From positions 1,156,118 through 1,220,117 of the forward strand of contig NZ_JZHZ01000007.1 of assembly GCF_000963005.1 (NCBI RefSeq): DNA of 64,000 nucleotides. Reading direction: 5' to 3'. Numbering within the stretch: the first letter of the stretch is position 1; the number at the start of each line of letters is the position of its first letter. The translations under genes were made by a program, and so were the position numbers. The notes beneath the pieces were generated by a model. That model was given only the letters and a program-made list of their open reading frames with translations, did not search any database and was not told the DNA's origin. Positions 56,396 to 64,000 of the stretch are shown here, piece by piece. This DNA comes from Xanthomonas sp. GPE 39 (GTDB lineage Bacteria; Pseudomonadota; Gammaproteobacteria; Xanthomonadales; Xanthomonadaceae).

Positions 56396-57352
56396 ATGAA
56401 TCCATTACCGCGTTGGTTGCGCAGCGTGCTGCTGGGAATGTTGGTATCCCTGGCGCTGCCGCTTCTGGCAAGTCCAAGTCCTGCGTCATCGGCGCTTGCG
56501 CCGCCCACGCCCTTGCTGTGGAAGGTCAGTGGTCCGCATGGCACGCTGTATCTGCTGGGTTCGTTTCATCTGCTCAAGCCCCAGGACTACCCACTTGCGC
56601 ACGAAGTCGATGCCGCATATGCGGCATCGCCGCGACTGTTGTTCGAACTGGCGCCGCAGGATGTGGATTCGCCCCAGTTGGGCGCGCAGATGCTGCAGGC
56701 GGCGCAGCGCCACGATGGCAAGCGCTTGCAAGACGATCTGGATCCGGCGACTTGGCAACGCTTGCGCCGTTACGCGGCTGGGCACGGCTTGCCGCTCGCG
56801 CAGATGAGTGGCTTGGAACCGTGGTTCGTCGGTCTGAGCATCAGCATCGCCGACATGAAGACGCAGGGGCTGCAGGCCGATGCCGGTCTGGACCGGCATT
56901 TTATGGAGATGGCGGTGCAGGCCGGCAAGTCGGTGGAAGGATTGGAGAGCGCATCGGCACAGATCGCCTTGCTACAGGGCATGGACCCGGTGGAGCAGCG
57001 GCAGATGCTGACCGAGGCACTGGACGATGCCGAGCAGGGCGCGACGCAGACACTGCGCTTGCACGACGCCTGGCGTGGTGGCGACGAGCGCCAGCTATGG
57101 CAGGAGCTCGGCGTGCAGATGAAACACGACTATCCGCGTCTGTATCAGCGCATCGACGTGGAGCGTAACCGAGCTTGGTTGCCGCGACTGGAGCAACGCC
57201 TGCAGGATGGGCAGGGCGACACGTTGGTGGTGGTCGGTGCGCTGCATCTGCTTGGCCCGGATGGGGTGGTCGAGGGGCTGCGCGCGCGGGGTTACAAGGT
57301 CGAGCGGCTGTGTGCCGGTTGCCATACAGCGCCAGCGCGACAACGCTCATAA
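56396..57352 (+). CDS. TraB/GumN-family secreted protein
   Basis: A 318-residue protein with an N-terminal hydrophobic signal (residues ~9-25). The TraB/GumN fold (Tiki-like) is shown by TLYLLGSFHLLKP (~53-65), GLEPWFVGLSIS, the GLDRHFMEMA segment and VVVGALHLLGPDGVVEGL near the end; GSFH and GALH carry the conserved histidines of Tiki-type metalloproteases. The substrate is unknown. The DUF1684 stop is 13 bases upstream, suggesting one transcription unit from mutL. Confidence 0.85.
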   Translation: MNPLPRWLRSVLLGMLVSLALPLLASPSPASSALAPPTPLLWKVSGPHGTLYLLGSFHLLKPQDYPLAHEVDAAYAASPRLLFELAPQDVDSPQLGAQMLQAAQRHDGKRLQDDLDPATWQRLRRYAAGHGLPLAQMSGLEPWFVGLSISIADMKTQGLQADAGLDRHFMEMAVQAGKSVEGLESASAQIALLQGMDPVEQRQMLTEALDDAEQGATQTLRLHDAWRGGDERQLWQELGVQMKHDYPRLYQRIDVERNRAWLPRLEQRLQDGQGDTLVVVGALHLLGPDGVVEGLRARGYKVERLCAGCHTAPARQRS

Positions 57353-57570
57353 GTGCCGTGCCATGTCTGGCACGATGACTGGACAACAGACAGCGCTGGA
57401 TGCGGATTGCAAGCGGCGCTCTTTACCGGAGTTCCTTGAACGATTTCCGACGTGGTGTCGGTAGGGCGTCGTCCTTTGGAGTGCCGTTGTGCCGGCTGTT
57501 CGTTACACCTATGGGACGACACGCCACGCGCCTTGGCGCGCGCGCGTTCTTCCAGGTGTGCGTGATGCGT

Positions 57571-58086
57571 TCAGCGTGGTCGCGACTTCGTCGACGTGGT
57601 GCCGGTTGGTGGTTCGCTGGGTTTGCTTGCACCAGCGGCGGGGCGGCCGAAACCGCTGCCGAGGTTGCGCTGGAACTCTTGCCACAACTCCAGGTTGCGC
57701 TCGGTTAGCTGGTTCATCATTGTCCATGGCGTTTGCCCCAGCAAGTTACCCATCTGTTGACGGAACTGTTGCTGCTGATCCAGGAACACCTGCATGCTGC
57801 GTTCCAAATAGTTGCCCATGAAGCCCTGCAGCGAGTCGCCGTAGAAACGGATGATCTGGCTGAGCAACTGAGTGGACAGCATCGGTTCGCCGTCCTGTTC
57901 CTGGTCAGCGATGATTTGCAACAGGACCGCGCGACTGAGGTCTTCGCCGGTCTTGGCGTCGCGCACCTCGAACTCCTCGCCGTCGATGATCAACTGGCGG
58001 ACGTCTTCGATGGTGATGTAACTGGAAATTTCGGTGTCGTAGAGGCGGCGATTGGGATACTTCTTGATGATGCGGATATCAGCCAT
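57571..58086 (-). CDS. phaR: Polyhydroxyalkanoate synthesis regulator PhaR
   Basis: A 171-residue repressor of phasin/PHB genes. IKKYPNRRLYDTEISSYIT at the N-terminus is the PHB/PHA DNA-binding domain, and two PHB_acc repeats follow (SQIIRFYGDSLQGFMGNYLE), with a Gln-rich helix and a disordered Ser/Thr tail. It lies next to an acetoacetyl-CoA reductase gene, consistent with polyhydroxybutyrate control. The stretch before it (57353-57570) holds nothing I can assign. Confidence 0.95.
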   Translation of the reverse strand: MADIRIIKKYPNRRLYDTEISSYITIEDVRQLIIDGEEFEVRDAKTGEDLSRAVLLQIIADQEQDGEPMLSTQLLSQIIRFYGDSLQGFMGNYLERSMQVFLDQQQQFRQQMGNLLGQTPWTMMNQLTERNLELWQEFQRNLGSGFGRPAAGASKPSEPPTGTTSTKSRPR

Positions 58087-58286
58087 GAAGCGATCGCTCT
58101 TTGACGGTAGGCGCGCAGCATGGCGCAGCGCATCAGGGCTTGCAACTGTCGCAGTGCCTGGAATGTTTTAGATCTCATCTGAAAAATGCTGCGCAGCATG
58201 CCAGGCACGTTGCGCAGCATCGGTTGTAGACAGCGCGCTGTGGCGTTATCGCGTTGCCACTGATCGCATGCCGGGTGGTTCGTGCA

Positions 58287-59027
58287 TCACCAGCCCATGT
58301 GGTGGCCGCCGTTGATGTCCAGATTCGAGCCGGTGATCCAGGCCGCTTCTTGCGCCACCAGGAATGCCACCGCGTAGGCGATTTCCTCCGGTTTGCCGAG
58401 GCGTCCGGTGGGGATGTCGGCGATGATCTTGGCGCGGACTTCCTCCGGCACCGCCATGACCATGTCGGTGGCCACATAGCCGGGCGAGACGGTGTTGACG
58501 GTGATGCCGTAGCTGGCATTCTCGCGCGCTAGGGAGATGGTGAATCCATGCATGCCGGCCTTGGCAGCGGCGTAATTGGCCTGCCCGTACTGGCCCTTGA
58601 GGCCGTTGATCGAGCTGATCTGGATGACCCGGCCCCAGCGCTGCCGACGCATGCCTTCGATCACCGGGCGGGTGACGTTGAACACCGAATTGAGATTGGT
58701 GTTGATGACCTCGTGCCACTGCTCTGCGGTCATTTTGTGGAAGGTGGTGTCGCGGGTGATGCCGGCGTTGTTGACCAGCACCTCGATCGGGCCGAGTTGG
58801 CGTTCGACCTCTTGCACCAGTGCCTGCGCATGCTCGGGCGAGGCGACGTCGCCGGCGATGATGGCAACATCGTGGCCGCGCTCGCGCATACGTTGTTGCC
58901 AGGCCTGGGCCTTGGCCGCGTCGCGATAATTACTGGCGACGCGGTGGCCTTGCGCGGCCAGCCGCTCGCAGATCGCGGTTCCAATTCCACCGGTACCGCC
59001 GGTCACCAGCGCAACGCGTGAAGTCAT
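58287..59027 (-). CDS. phbB: Acetoacetyl-CoA reductase
   Basis: A 246-residue short-chain dehydrogenase that reduces acetoacetyl-CoA to 3-hydroxybutyryl-CoA in polyhydroxybutyrate synthesis. The cofactor loop is TGGTGGIGTAI (residues ~10-20), NNAGITRDTTFHKM (~88) contains the NAG and PhbB-like region, and the catalytic Tyr-Lys is in YGQANYAAAKAG (~150). Very close to FabG-type reductases, but the HKMTAEQWHEVINTNLNSVF wording and phaR next door support PhbB. Confidence 0.92.
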   Translation of the reverse strand: MTSRVALVTGGTGGIGTAICERLAAQGHRVASNYRDAAKAQAWQQRMRERGHDVAIIAGDVASPEHAQALVQEVERQLGPIEVLVNNAGITRDTTFHKMTAEQWHEVINTNLNSVFNVTRPVIEGMRRQRWGRVIQISSINGLKGQYGQANYAAAKAGMHGFTISLARENASYGITVNTVSPGYVATDMVMAVPEEVRAKIIADIPTGRLGKPEEIAYAVAFLVAQEAAWITGSNLDINGGHHMGW

Positions 59028-59119
59028 GAATTTTGCTCCGAAGCAATTGGGGGAAGGGTGCCGCAGCGCGACTGGACCTGCGATTCTAGTCAGCCTTTGG
59101 GGCGCTGTGGATGCTTAAA

Positions 59120-60004
59120 TTACATCTGGCGTGTTAAAAACTCCTGCGTCGGCAACTGCGCTGGATCGAACGCGCGTTGCGCCGCCTTCAATAGTGCCGA
59201 TACCGAGCCGACGCCGGCCAGTGCCGCTGGCGTCTGCCCCAGCGCCGCCCAGACCAGGCGCAGCGCGGGCAGCGGGTCGGCATCGTCCAGCGGCAGCGCC
59301 GCGTCCGATTTGGAGAGTTTGCGTCCGTCGGCCCCGAGCAGCAGCGGCAGGTGCAGATAGCGCGGCGTCGGTAGACCCAGTGCCCGTTGCAGCAGGATTT
59401 GCCGTGGAGTGGAATCGAGCAGGTCGGCGCCACGCACGACGTCGGTAATGCCTTGCGCGGCATCGTCGACCACCACGGCCAGTTGGTAGGCCCAGCAGCC
59501 GTCGGCGCGCAGCAGCACGACGTCGCCGACCTCGGCGTGGACGTCCTGAGTCAGGGTGCCGCGCAGGCCATCGTCGAATGCGACCACGCTGGCTGTGCCG
59601 GGTGCGACCCGTAGGCGCAGCGCCGGCTTCGGCCGTGTCTGCGTCGCGACGCAGCGATGATGTACTCCACCCTGCGCGGCCAGGTCGCTGCGACTGCAAC
59701 TGCAGGCGAACGCTTGCCCGGATTGCAGCAGTTGCTGTAGTGCGTCCTGGTAGGCCGCCTCGCGCTGGCTCTGGCGCAGGACTGGTCCGTCGGCTTCCAA
59801 CCCGCAGGCGCGCAGGCTGGCGAGCTGGCGTTCGGCGGCACCGGGGATGCTGCGCGGCCGGTCCACGTCCTCGATGCGCAGCAGCCATTCGCCGCCGGCA
59901 TGGCGTGCCAGCAGCCAACTGCCGAAAGCGGCCAGCAGCGAGCCTAGATGCAGCGGGCCGCTGGGCGAGGGCGCGAAACGGCCACGGTAGAGAGACGAGG
60001 ACAT
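59120..60004 (-). CDS. gluQ: Glutamyl-Q tRNA(Asp) synthetase
   Basis: A 294-residue paralogue of glutamyl-tRNA synthetase lacking the anticodon domain; it glutamylates queuosine in tRNA-Asp. The HIGH-like signature is [16 protein letters not shown] (residues ~10-25), a zinc site [10 protein letters not shown] with a later HHRC follows, and the KMSKS-like motif is RKLSKS. The ATG at 60004 is preferred; the frame is open upstream to 60082 but that adds nonhomologous sequence. Confidence 0.94.
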   Translation of the reverse strand: MSSSLYRGRFAPSPSGPLHLGSLLAAFGSWLLARHAGGEWLLRIEDVDRPRSIPGAAERQLASLRACGLEADGPVLRQSQREAAYQDALQQLLQSGQAFACSCSRSDLAAQGGVHHRCVATQTRPKPALRLRVAPGTASVVAFDDGLRGTLTQDVHAEVGDVVLLRADGCWAYQLAVVVDDAAQGITDVVRGADLLDSTPRQILLQRALGLPTPRYLHLPLLLGADGRKLSKSDAALPLDDADPLPALRLVWAALGQTPAALAGVGSVSALLKAAQRAFDPAQLPTQEFLTRQM

Positions 60005-60108
60005 GGATAAGCTGAATCGTCGTGCAGTTAGGTGCTTGAATTCAAGCGGCTCGCACCGCAGATTCGACTCAACGACCTTCACTCTCGCCTTGCGGAGCGC
60101 ACGCGCAC

Positions 60109-60993
60109 ATGTTCAATCGCCTCGTCCTGTTCCTCATCACCAACCTGGCGGTGCTCGTGCTGGCCGGCATTGTCATGGCGGTGTTCGGCATCAACCCGAG
60201 CCGGATGGGGGGCTTGTTGGTGATGGCCGCGGTGTTCGGCTTCGGTGGGTCGCTGGTGTCGCTGTTGCTGTCCAAGTTCATGGCCAAGCGCGCCACCGGC
60301 GCGCAGGTGATCACTGAGCCACGCAACCAAACCGAGCGTTGGTTGCTGCAGACGGTGCGGCGTCAGGCGCAGGCCGCTGGCATCGGCATGCCGGAGGTGG
60401 CGGTTTACGATGGCCCGGAAATCAACGCCTTTGCCACGGGGGCCAATCGCAACAATGCGCTGGTGGCGGTGTCCACCGGTTTGCTGCACAACATGACCGA
60501 AGACGAGGCCGAAGCGGTGATCGGCCACGAAATCAGCCACATCGCCAATGGCGATATGGTGACGATGGCCTTGCTGCAGGGCGTGCTCAACACCTTCGTG
60601 ATCGTGCTGGCGCGGGTGGTCGGCGGTGTGCTGGACAGTTATCTCGGGGGCAACCGCGATGACCGCCGTGGTCTGGCGTACTACGCGATCGTGATGGTGC
60701 TGGAGTTGGTGTTCGGCCTGTTCGCGACGATGATCGCGATGTGGTTCTCGCGCTACCGCGAGTTTCGCGCCGATGCTGGTGGTGCCAGTCTGGCCGGTCG
60801 CGCCAAGATGATCGCAGCGCTGCAGCGGTTGGAGCTCAACCATGGGCAGAGCACGTTGCCGTCGCAGGTTCAGGCGTTCGGGATTGCCGGTGGGTTGGGT
60901 CAGGGATTGCGTCGCTTGTTCATGAGCCATCCGCCGTTGAGCGAGCGCATCGCTGCGTTGCGCGCTTCGCAAGTCAATGCGACGGTGCGCTGA
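60109..60993 (+). CDS. htpX: Heat-shock membrane zinc protease HtpX
   Basis: A 294-residue M48 membrane metalloprotease for quality control of inner-membrane proteins. Two N-terminal membrane helices ([33 protein letters not shown]) precede the catalytic HEISH at residues ~140-144; two further helices follow, and the third zinc ligand lies in [13 protein letters not shown]. It ends with the [13 protein letters not shown] typical of HtpX. Divergent from gluQ. Confidence 0.97.
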   Translation: MFNRLVLFLITNLAVLVLAGIVMAVFGINPSRMGGLLVMAAVFGFGGSLVSLLLSKFMAKRATGAQVITEPRNQTERWLLQTVRRQAQAAGIGMPEVAVYDGPEINAFATGANRNNALVAVSTGLLHNMTEDEAEAVIGHEISHIANGDMVTMALLQGVLNTFVIVLARVVGGVLDSYLGGNRDDRRGLAYYAIVMVLELVFGLFATMIAMWFSRYREFRADAGGASLAGRAKMIAALQRLELNHGQSTLPSQVQAFGIAGGLGQGLRRLFMSHPPLSERIAALRASQVNATVR

Positions 60994-61050
60994 TCGGGGC
61001 GTCTTGGCGTTTTCGCCTGCATTGCGTCCGAAACGAAAGGGCGCGGGGTG

Positions 61051-63135
61051 TTAGCTGAAGTCGAAGTTCATTTCCCCTGTTGCCAGGCCGACGAACTCGC
61101 CCTGCATGTAGTCGACTCCGGCGTTGAACAGCAGGCTCATCGAGGTGGCGTCCGAGACGAATTCGGCGATGGTGCGGATGCCAGACGATTGCGCGCGTGC
61201 GGTGATTTCTTGGATTTTGTCCTGGTGTTCGCGGGTCTGGGTCAGGTCCCGTGTGAATTCGCGGTCCAGTTTCAGAAATGCGGGCTGGAAGTGTGCCAGC
61301 AACTGGAACGAGTCCAGGCCGGAGCCGAACTGCTCCAGCCCGACCTTGCAGCCCAGCGCGGCGGCGTCGGCGAGAAACTGTTGCGCATTACGGAGGTGGG
61401 TGAACACTCTGGCCTCCGGTGTCTGCAGCCATAACCGCTCGCCTGGCACGTTATGTTTAGCCAGTTCGCGCTGAATCAGTTGCACCATCTGCGCGTCGGC
61501 GAATGAATCCGTGGTGATCTTGACCAGTACGCTGGTGGTATGCCCCGCGCGTTGACGCTCGCCGATCACCGCGATCGCGTGGGAGACCACCCAGCGGTCG
61601 ATCTCCGCCATCATGCCGTACTCGTCGGCGATGCCGAGGAAGCTACCCGGTCTAATCAATTCGTTGTTGAGCTCCAGACGCAAATAAGCCCCGTAAAGTT
61701 CGTGAGGCTCGCCCTGCAGGTTCACCAATGGCTGGTAGTGGAGCAGGAAGCCACCATTGGCCAGCGCTTCGCGCAGATACTGCACCCAGCGCTGGATGCG
61801 CTCTTCTTCCAGACGGTCGGCGGCGGCGGGGTCGAAGATCTTGCAGGCGTTGCCGCCCAGTTCGATGTTGGTTTGCACGTTTTCGCTGGCACGGGTCAGA
61901 ATCTGGCCGACGCTGGCGATCTTCTCGCCGATCTGCACGCCGCCGATGCTGACCGTCACCGTCGCCGAGCGTTCGCCTACGCTAAGCACCTGACTGGCGT
62001 AGCGATGCAGCAGACGTTGAGCCAGCGCGCAGGTGCGCGCGTAGTCGCCTTTCAGCAGGAGTGCAAAATTGTGTTCGCCGAAACGCGCCGCCTGTACGTC
62101 GCTGTCGATCGCCGCGGCCAAGTGCTTGGCTAGTGCGGCGATCAGCACGTCGGCCGAGTCCAGGCCGATATCGGTCACCAGCCGCTTGTAGTGATCCGGT
62201 TCGACGAGCAGAAAGCCGAATTGACCATCGCCGCGGCTGACTTGGGCGACCGCGTTTTCCAGCGCCAGCATGAAGGTTGGGCGGTTGAGTAGGCCGGTGA
62301 CCTGATCGCGCTGGCGCAGGCCCTCGACTTCACGCGCCAGTTCCGGGTCGAACTCCTCGCGGCGCCGGAACACCACCTGCACGCAGGCTTCGCCTTCGTA
62401 ACTGGCAGTGGCGAACTCCATCGTCGCCGGAAAGCTCTCGCCTTCCAGTGTGCGTGCGTCGACCTGATACTGCGCTGGGGGCGGCTCTCCCTTGCTTAGC
62501 GATTTGAGTAATTGTTTGAAGTCCTCCACGTGCTGCGGAGCGAGCATGTCCAGCAGCGAGATGCCTTCGACCTCATCGAAAGAGACGAACCCGAACATCT
62601 CCAGGTACGCGTCATTGGCGCGGATATGCATGCCTTCATGGATGTAGGCAATCGGATCGCGCGAGGACGCGATCAGTGCGTCGCAGCGCCGTTCGGTCTC
62701 GCGCATTTGCGCTTCGATCCGGCGCAACCCGCGGCGTGCTTGCAGATCGGCCCAGGTGGTCCGCACCACTGTCAGCAGTTGCTCCGGACGTTGCCGCAGT
62801 GCGATCGCGCGCGCGCCGCTGGAGAGTGCGTCGCTCCAGACGTTCTCGTCGATATGTTCGGTCAGCATGATGACGGGAATGTCCTTGCCGCTGGCTGCCA
62901 CACGTTGCAGCACCTGTGGCAGCGGGATCACCTGTGCGTGTGCGCTGAGTACCAGGTCGATCTGCTGTGCGGCGAGCATGGCGTCCAGTTCGTCGGCGTG
63001 TTGCGGTCGCGAGGGCCGCACGGCGATGCCGCTATTACGCAGGCTGCTGACGATCCCCTCGGCATCTTCGCCGCTGTCGTCGACGATCATCAAGCGCAGG
63101 GTGGTGTCTTTGCCGTTGTGCATTCGGAACTCCAA
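61051..63135 (-). CDS. fimX: FimX-like c-di-GMP effector (REC-PAS-degenerate GGDEF-degenerate EAL)
   Basis: A 694-residue multi-domain signalling protein. A receiver-like domain (LRLMIVDDSGEDAEGIV, ~13-125) has no obvious phospho-acceptor Asp where expected; a PAS domain (~150-260) follows. The GGDEF domain has ARFGEHNFALLL in place of RxGGDEF, and the EAL domain has YGAYLRLEL in place of EALLRW and LEQFGSG in place of DDFGTG. Loss of both catalytic motifs with retention of the folds, plus length, matches FimX of Xanthomonas/Pseudomonas, which binds c-di-GMP through its EAL domain and controls type IV pili. The spacer upstream (63136-63616) has no supported gene. Confidence 0.82.
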   Translation of the reverse strand: MEFRMHNGKDTTLRLMIVDDSGEDAEGIVSSLRNSGIAVRPSRPQHADELDAMLAAQQIDLVLSAHAQVIPLPQVLQRVAASGKDIPVIMLTEHIDENVWSDALSSGARAIALRQRPEQLLTVVRTTWADLQARRGLRRIEAQMRETERRCDALIASSRDPIAYIHEGMHIRANDAYLEMFGFVSFDEVEGISLLDMLAPQHVEDFKQLLKSLSKGEPPPAQYQVDARTLEGESFPATMEFATASYEGEACVQVVFRRREEFDPELAREVEGLRQRDQVTGLLNRPTFMLALENAVAQVSRGDGQFGFLLVEPDHYKRLVTDIGLDSADVLIAALAKHLAAAIDSDVQAARFGEHNFALLLKGDYARTCALAQRLLHRYASQVLSVGERSATVTVSIGGVQIGEKIASVGQILTRASENVQTNIELGGNACKIFDPAAADRLEEERIQRWVQYLREALANGGFLLHYQPLVNLQGEPHELYGAYLRLELNNELIRPGSFLGIADEYGMMAEIDRWVVSHAIAVIGERQRAGHTTSVLVKITTDSFADAQMVQLIQRELAKHNVPGERLWLQTPEARVFTHLRNAQQFLADAAALGCKVGLEQFGSGLDSFQLLAHFQPAFLKLDREFTRDLTQTREHQDKIQEITARAQSSGIRTIAEFVSDATSMSLLFNAGVDYMQGEFVGLATGEMNFDFS

Positions 63136-63616
63136 GATTGGAATCTTAATACACGAGGGCCGCCGTGGCGTCCATGCGTCAGCTCAGAGAATCTGTATCT
63201 CGCCCGGCCGGTAAGCTAGCGTCGTCGCCGAGGTGCCGACTGAGTCGGTGAGCACATTCAAGCGGAGTGGCCAAACCCATTCACACATAGCACCTGGGAC
63301 ATCACGCGCAGCCTGAATTGCAGACGATGCGCCTGCATGAAGGCGTATGTTGTCTTTATTCCTTGGGAAAGTAATCGGTGGCCTTTCACTGTGCCACCCA
63401 AGTTGAATCGGCGACCAGGTTGCCTGGTGGGCCGCTTTTATCTTGAATTCGTCCTTATCTCGTTTGTGGCGCATGTCAGCCTTCGAGCTTTCCATGCTCC
63501 ATGGCTGCCAGGTGCCTGGAAAACACGGGACGATTCATGGCTTGCGTCGTGTGTGCCATCGCGTGCACCTGCGTGTCGGCAGTGTGTGCGCCGGCATCTC
63601 CTCCAGCGGGACCGAT
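63136..63616. other. Spacer upstream of fimX, no gene seen
   Basis: About 480 bases. Short ORFs occur on both strands but none shows family character. It should hold the fimX promoter. Confidence 0.35.
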
Positions 63617-64000
63617 TCAGGCCGCGCTACCGGCGGCGTGGCCCGAGGCCCAGGCCCATTGGAAGTTGTAGCCGCCCAGCCAGCCGCTGACGTCCAGTAC
63701 CTCGCCGACGAAGTACAGACCGGGAATCTTGCGCGATTCCATCGTTGTCGAGGACACCTCATCGGTATCCACCCCGCCCAGGGTGACCTCGGCGGTGCGA
63801 TAGCCCTCGGTGCCGCTGGCCACTAGCGGCCAAGCGCCGAGTAGTGCGGCCGCGGCACGCAGTTGTGGTTCGTCCAGTTGGCGGACTGGTTTGTCCGCCA
63901 GCCACACCTCGCACAGGCGCTGCGCGAAGCGTCGCGGCAGAGCGTCGCCCAGGACCGTGCGCAGCTCGGCGCCGCCGCGCAGGCGCTTTTGCTCACGCAG
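63617..64000 (-). CDS. NAD(P)/FAD-dependent oxidoreductase, HI0933/YhiN-like, partial (5' end outside window)
   Basis: C-terminal ~127 residues of a flavoprotein reading leftward; the frame is open to the right edge. Recognisable parts are EVTLGGVDTDEVSSTTMESR, then the FAD-binding PGLYFVGEVLDVSGWLGGYN and the ending FQWAWASGHAAG, typical of the HI0933/YhiN (BaiN-related) family. The N-terminal dinucleotide fold is not in the window. Exact substrate unknown. Confidence 0.88.
   Translation of the reverse strand: MREQKRLRGGAELRTVLGDALPRRFAQRLCEVWLADKPVRQLDEPQLRAAAALLGAWPLVASGTEGYRTAEVTLGGVDTDEVSSTTMESRKIPGLYFVGEVLDVSGWLGGYNFQWAWASGHAAGSAA

Overview
The window is high-GC proteobacterial chromosome. 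Gene content and order point to the Xanthomonadaceae, most likely Xanthomonas. The evidence is an XVIPCD-type type IV secretion effector (a family known from Xanthomonadales), a FimX-like protein, and the block thrS-infC-rpmI-rplT-pheS-pheT-ihfA-merR-tRNA-Pro. The species cannot be named from sequence alone.

Region 1 (1-18878) is part of a non-ribosomal peptide cluster that continues beyond the left edge. On the minus strand is the first ~2580 codons of a giant NRPS (C-A-T-C-A-T-C-A...). Divergent from it is a tight plus-strand operon for 3,5-dihydroxyphenylglycine (dpgA, dpgB, dpgC, aminotransferase, dpgD), a cyclic-peptide ABC exporter and an MbtH-like protein. Converging on that operon are two tandem CmlA-type diiron beta-hydroxylase paralogues. 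The inferred product is an exported peptide containing dihydroxyphenylglycine and at least one beta-hydroxylated residue.

Region 2 (19153-25341) holds a POT/PTR2 peptide transporter, a divergent OPT oligopeptide transporter and a secreted S9 prolyl-oligopeptidase-family enzyme: peptide uptake and breakdown.

Region 3 (25342-32000) is an accessory interbacterial-competition island. It has two copies of a lipoprotein (putative immunity) / class-3 lipase (putative toxin) pair in a ~1.9 kb direct repeat, flanked by two short proteins that look like VirD4/TraG N-terminal membrane anchors. Only the second lipase carries the C-terminal secretion region. The first ends in a short low-complexity tail, so it resembles an orphan toxin cassette.

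Region 4 (32000-40240) is the translation operon. Ahead of thrS is a compact, apparently complete transcription attenuator: an 8-residue leader peptide with three consecutive Thr codons, followed by mutually exclusive antiterminator and terminator hairpins. infC appears to start with AUC. Two tandem terminators separate rplT from pheS.

Region 5 (40500-64000) is housekeeping. It holds a cupin, dxs, an HNH nuclease, an acyl-CoA dehydrogenase, a lipoprotein, tRNA-Phe, small unknown genes, xseA, then nnr-tsaE-amidase-mutL followed by a DUF1684 lipoprotein and a TraB/GumN protein, then phaR, acetoacetyl-CoA reductase, gluQ, htpX, a FimX-like protein and the C-terminus of a YhiN-family flavoprotein cut by the right edge. 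No insertion sequence, transposase, CRISPR array or rRNA was seen.
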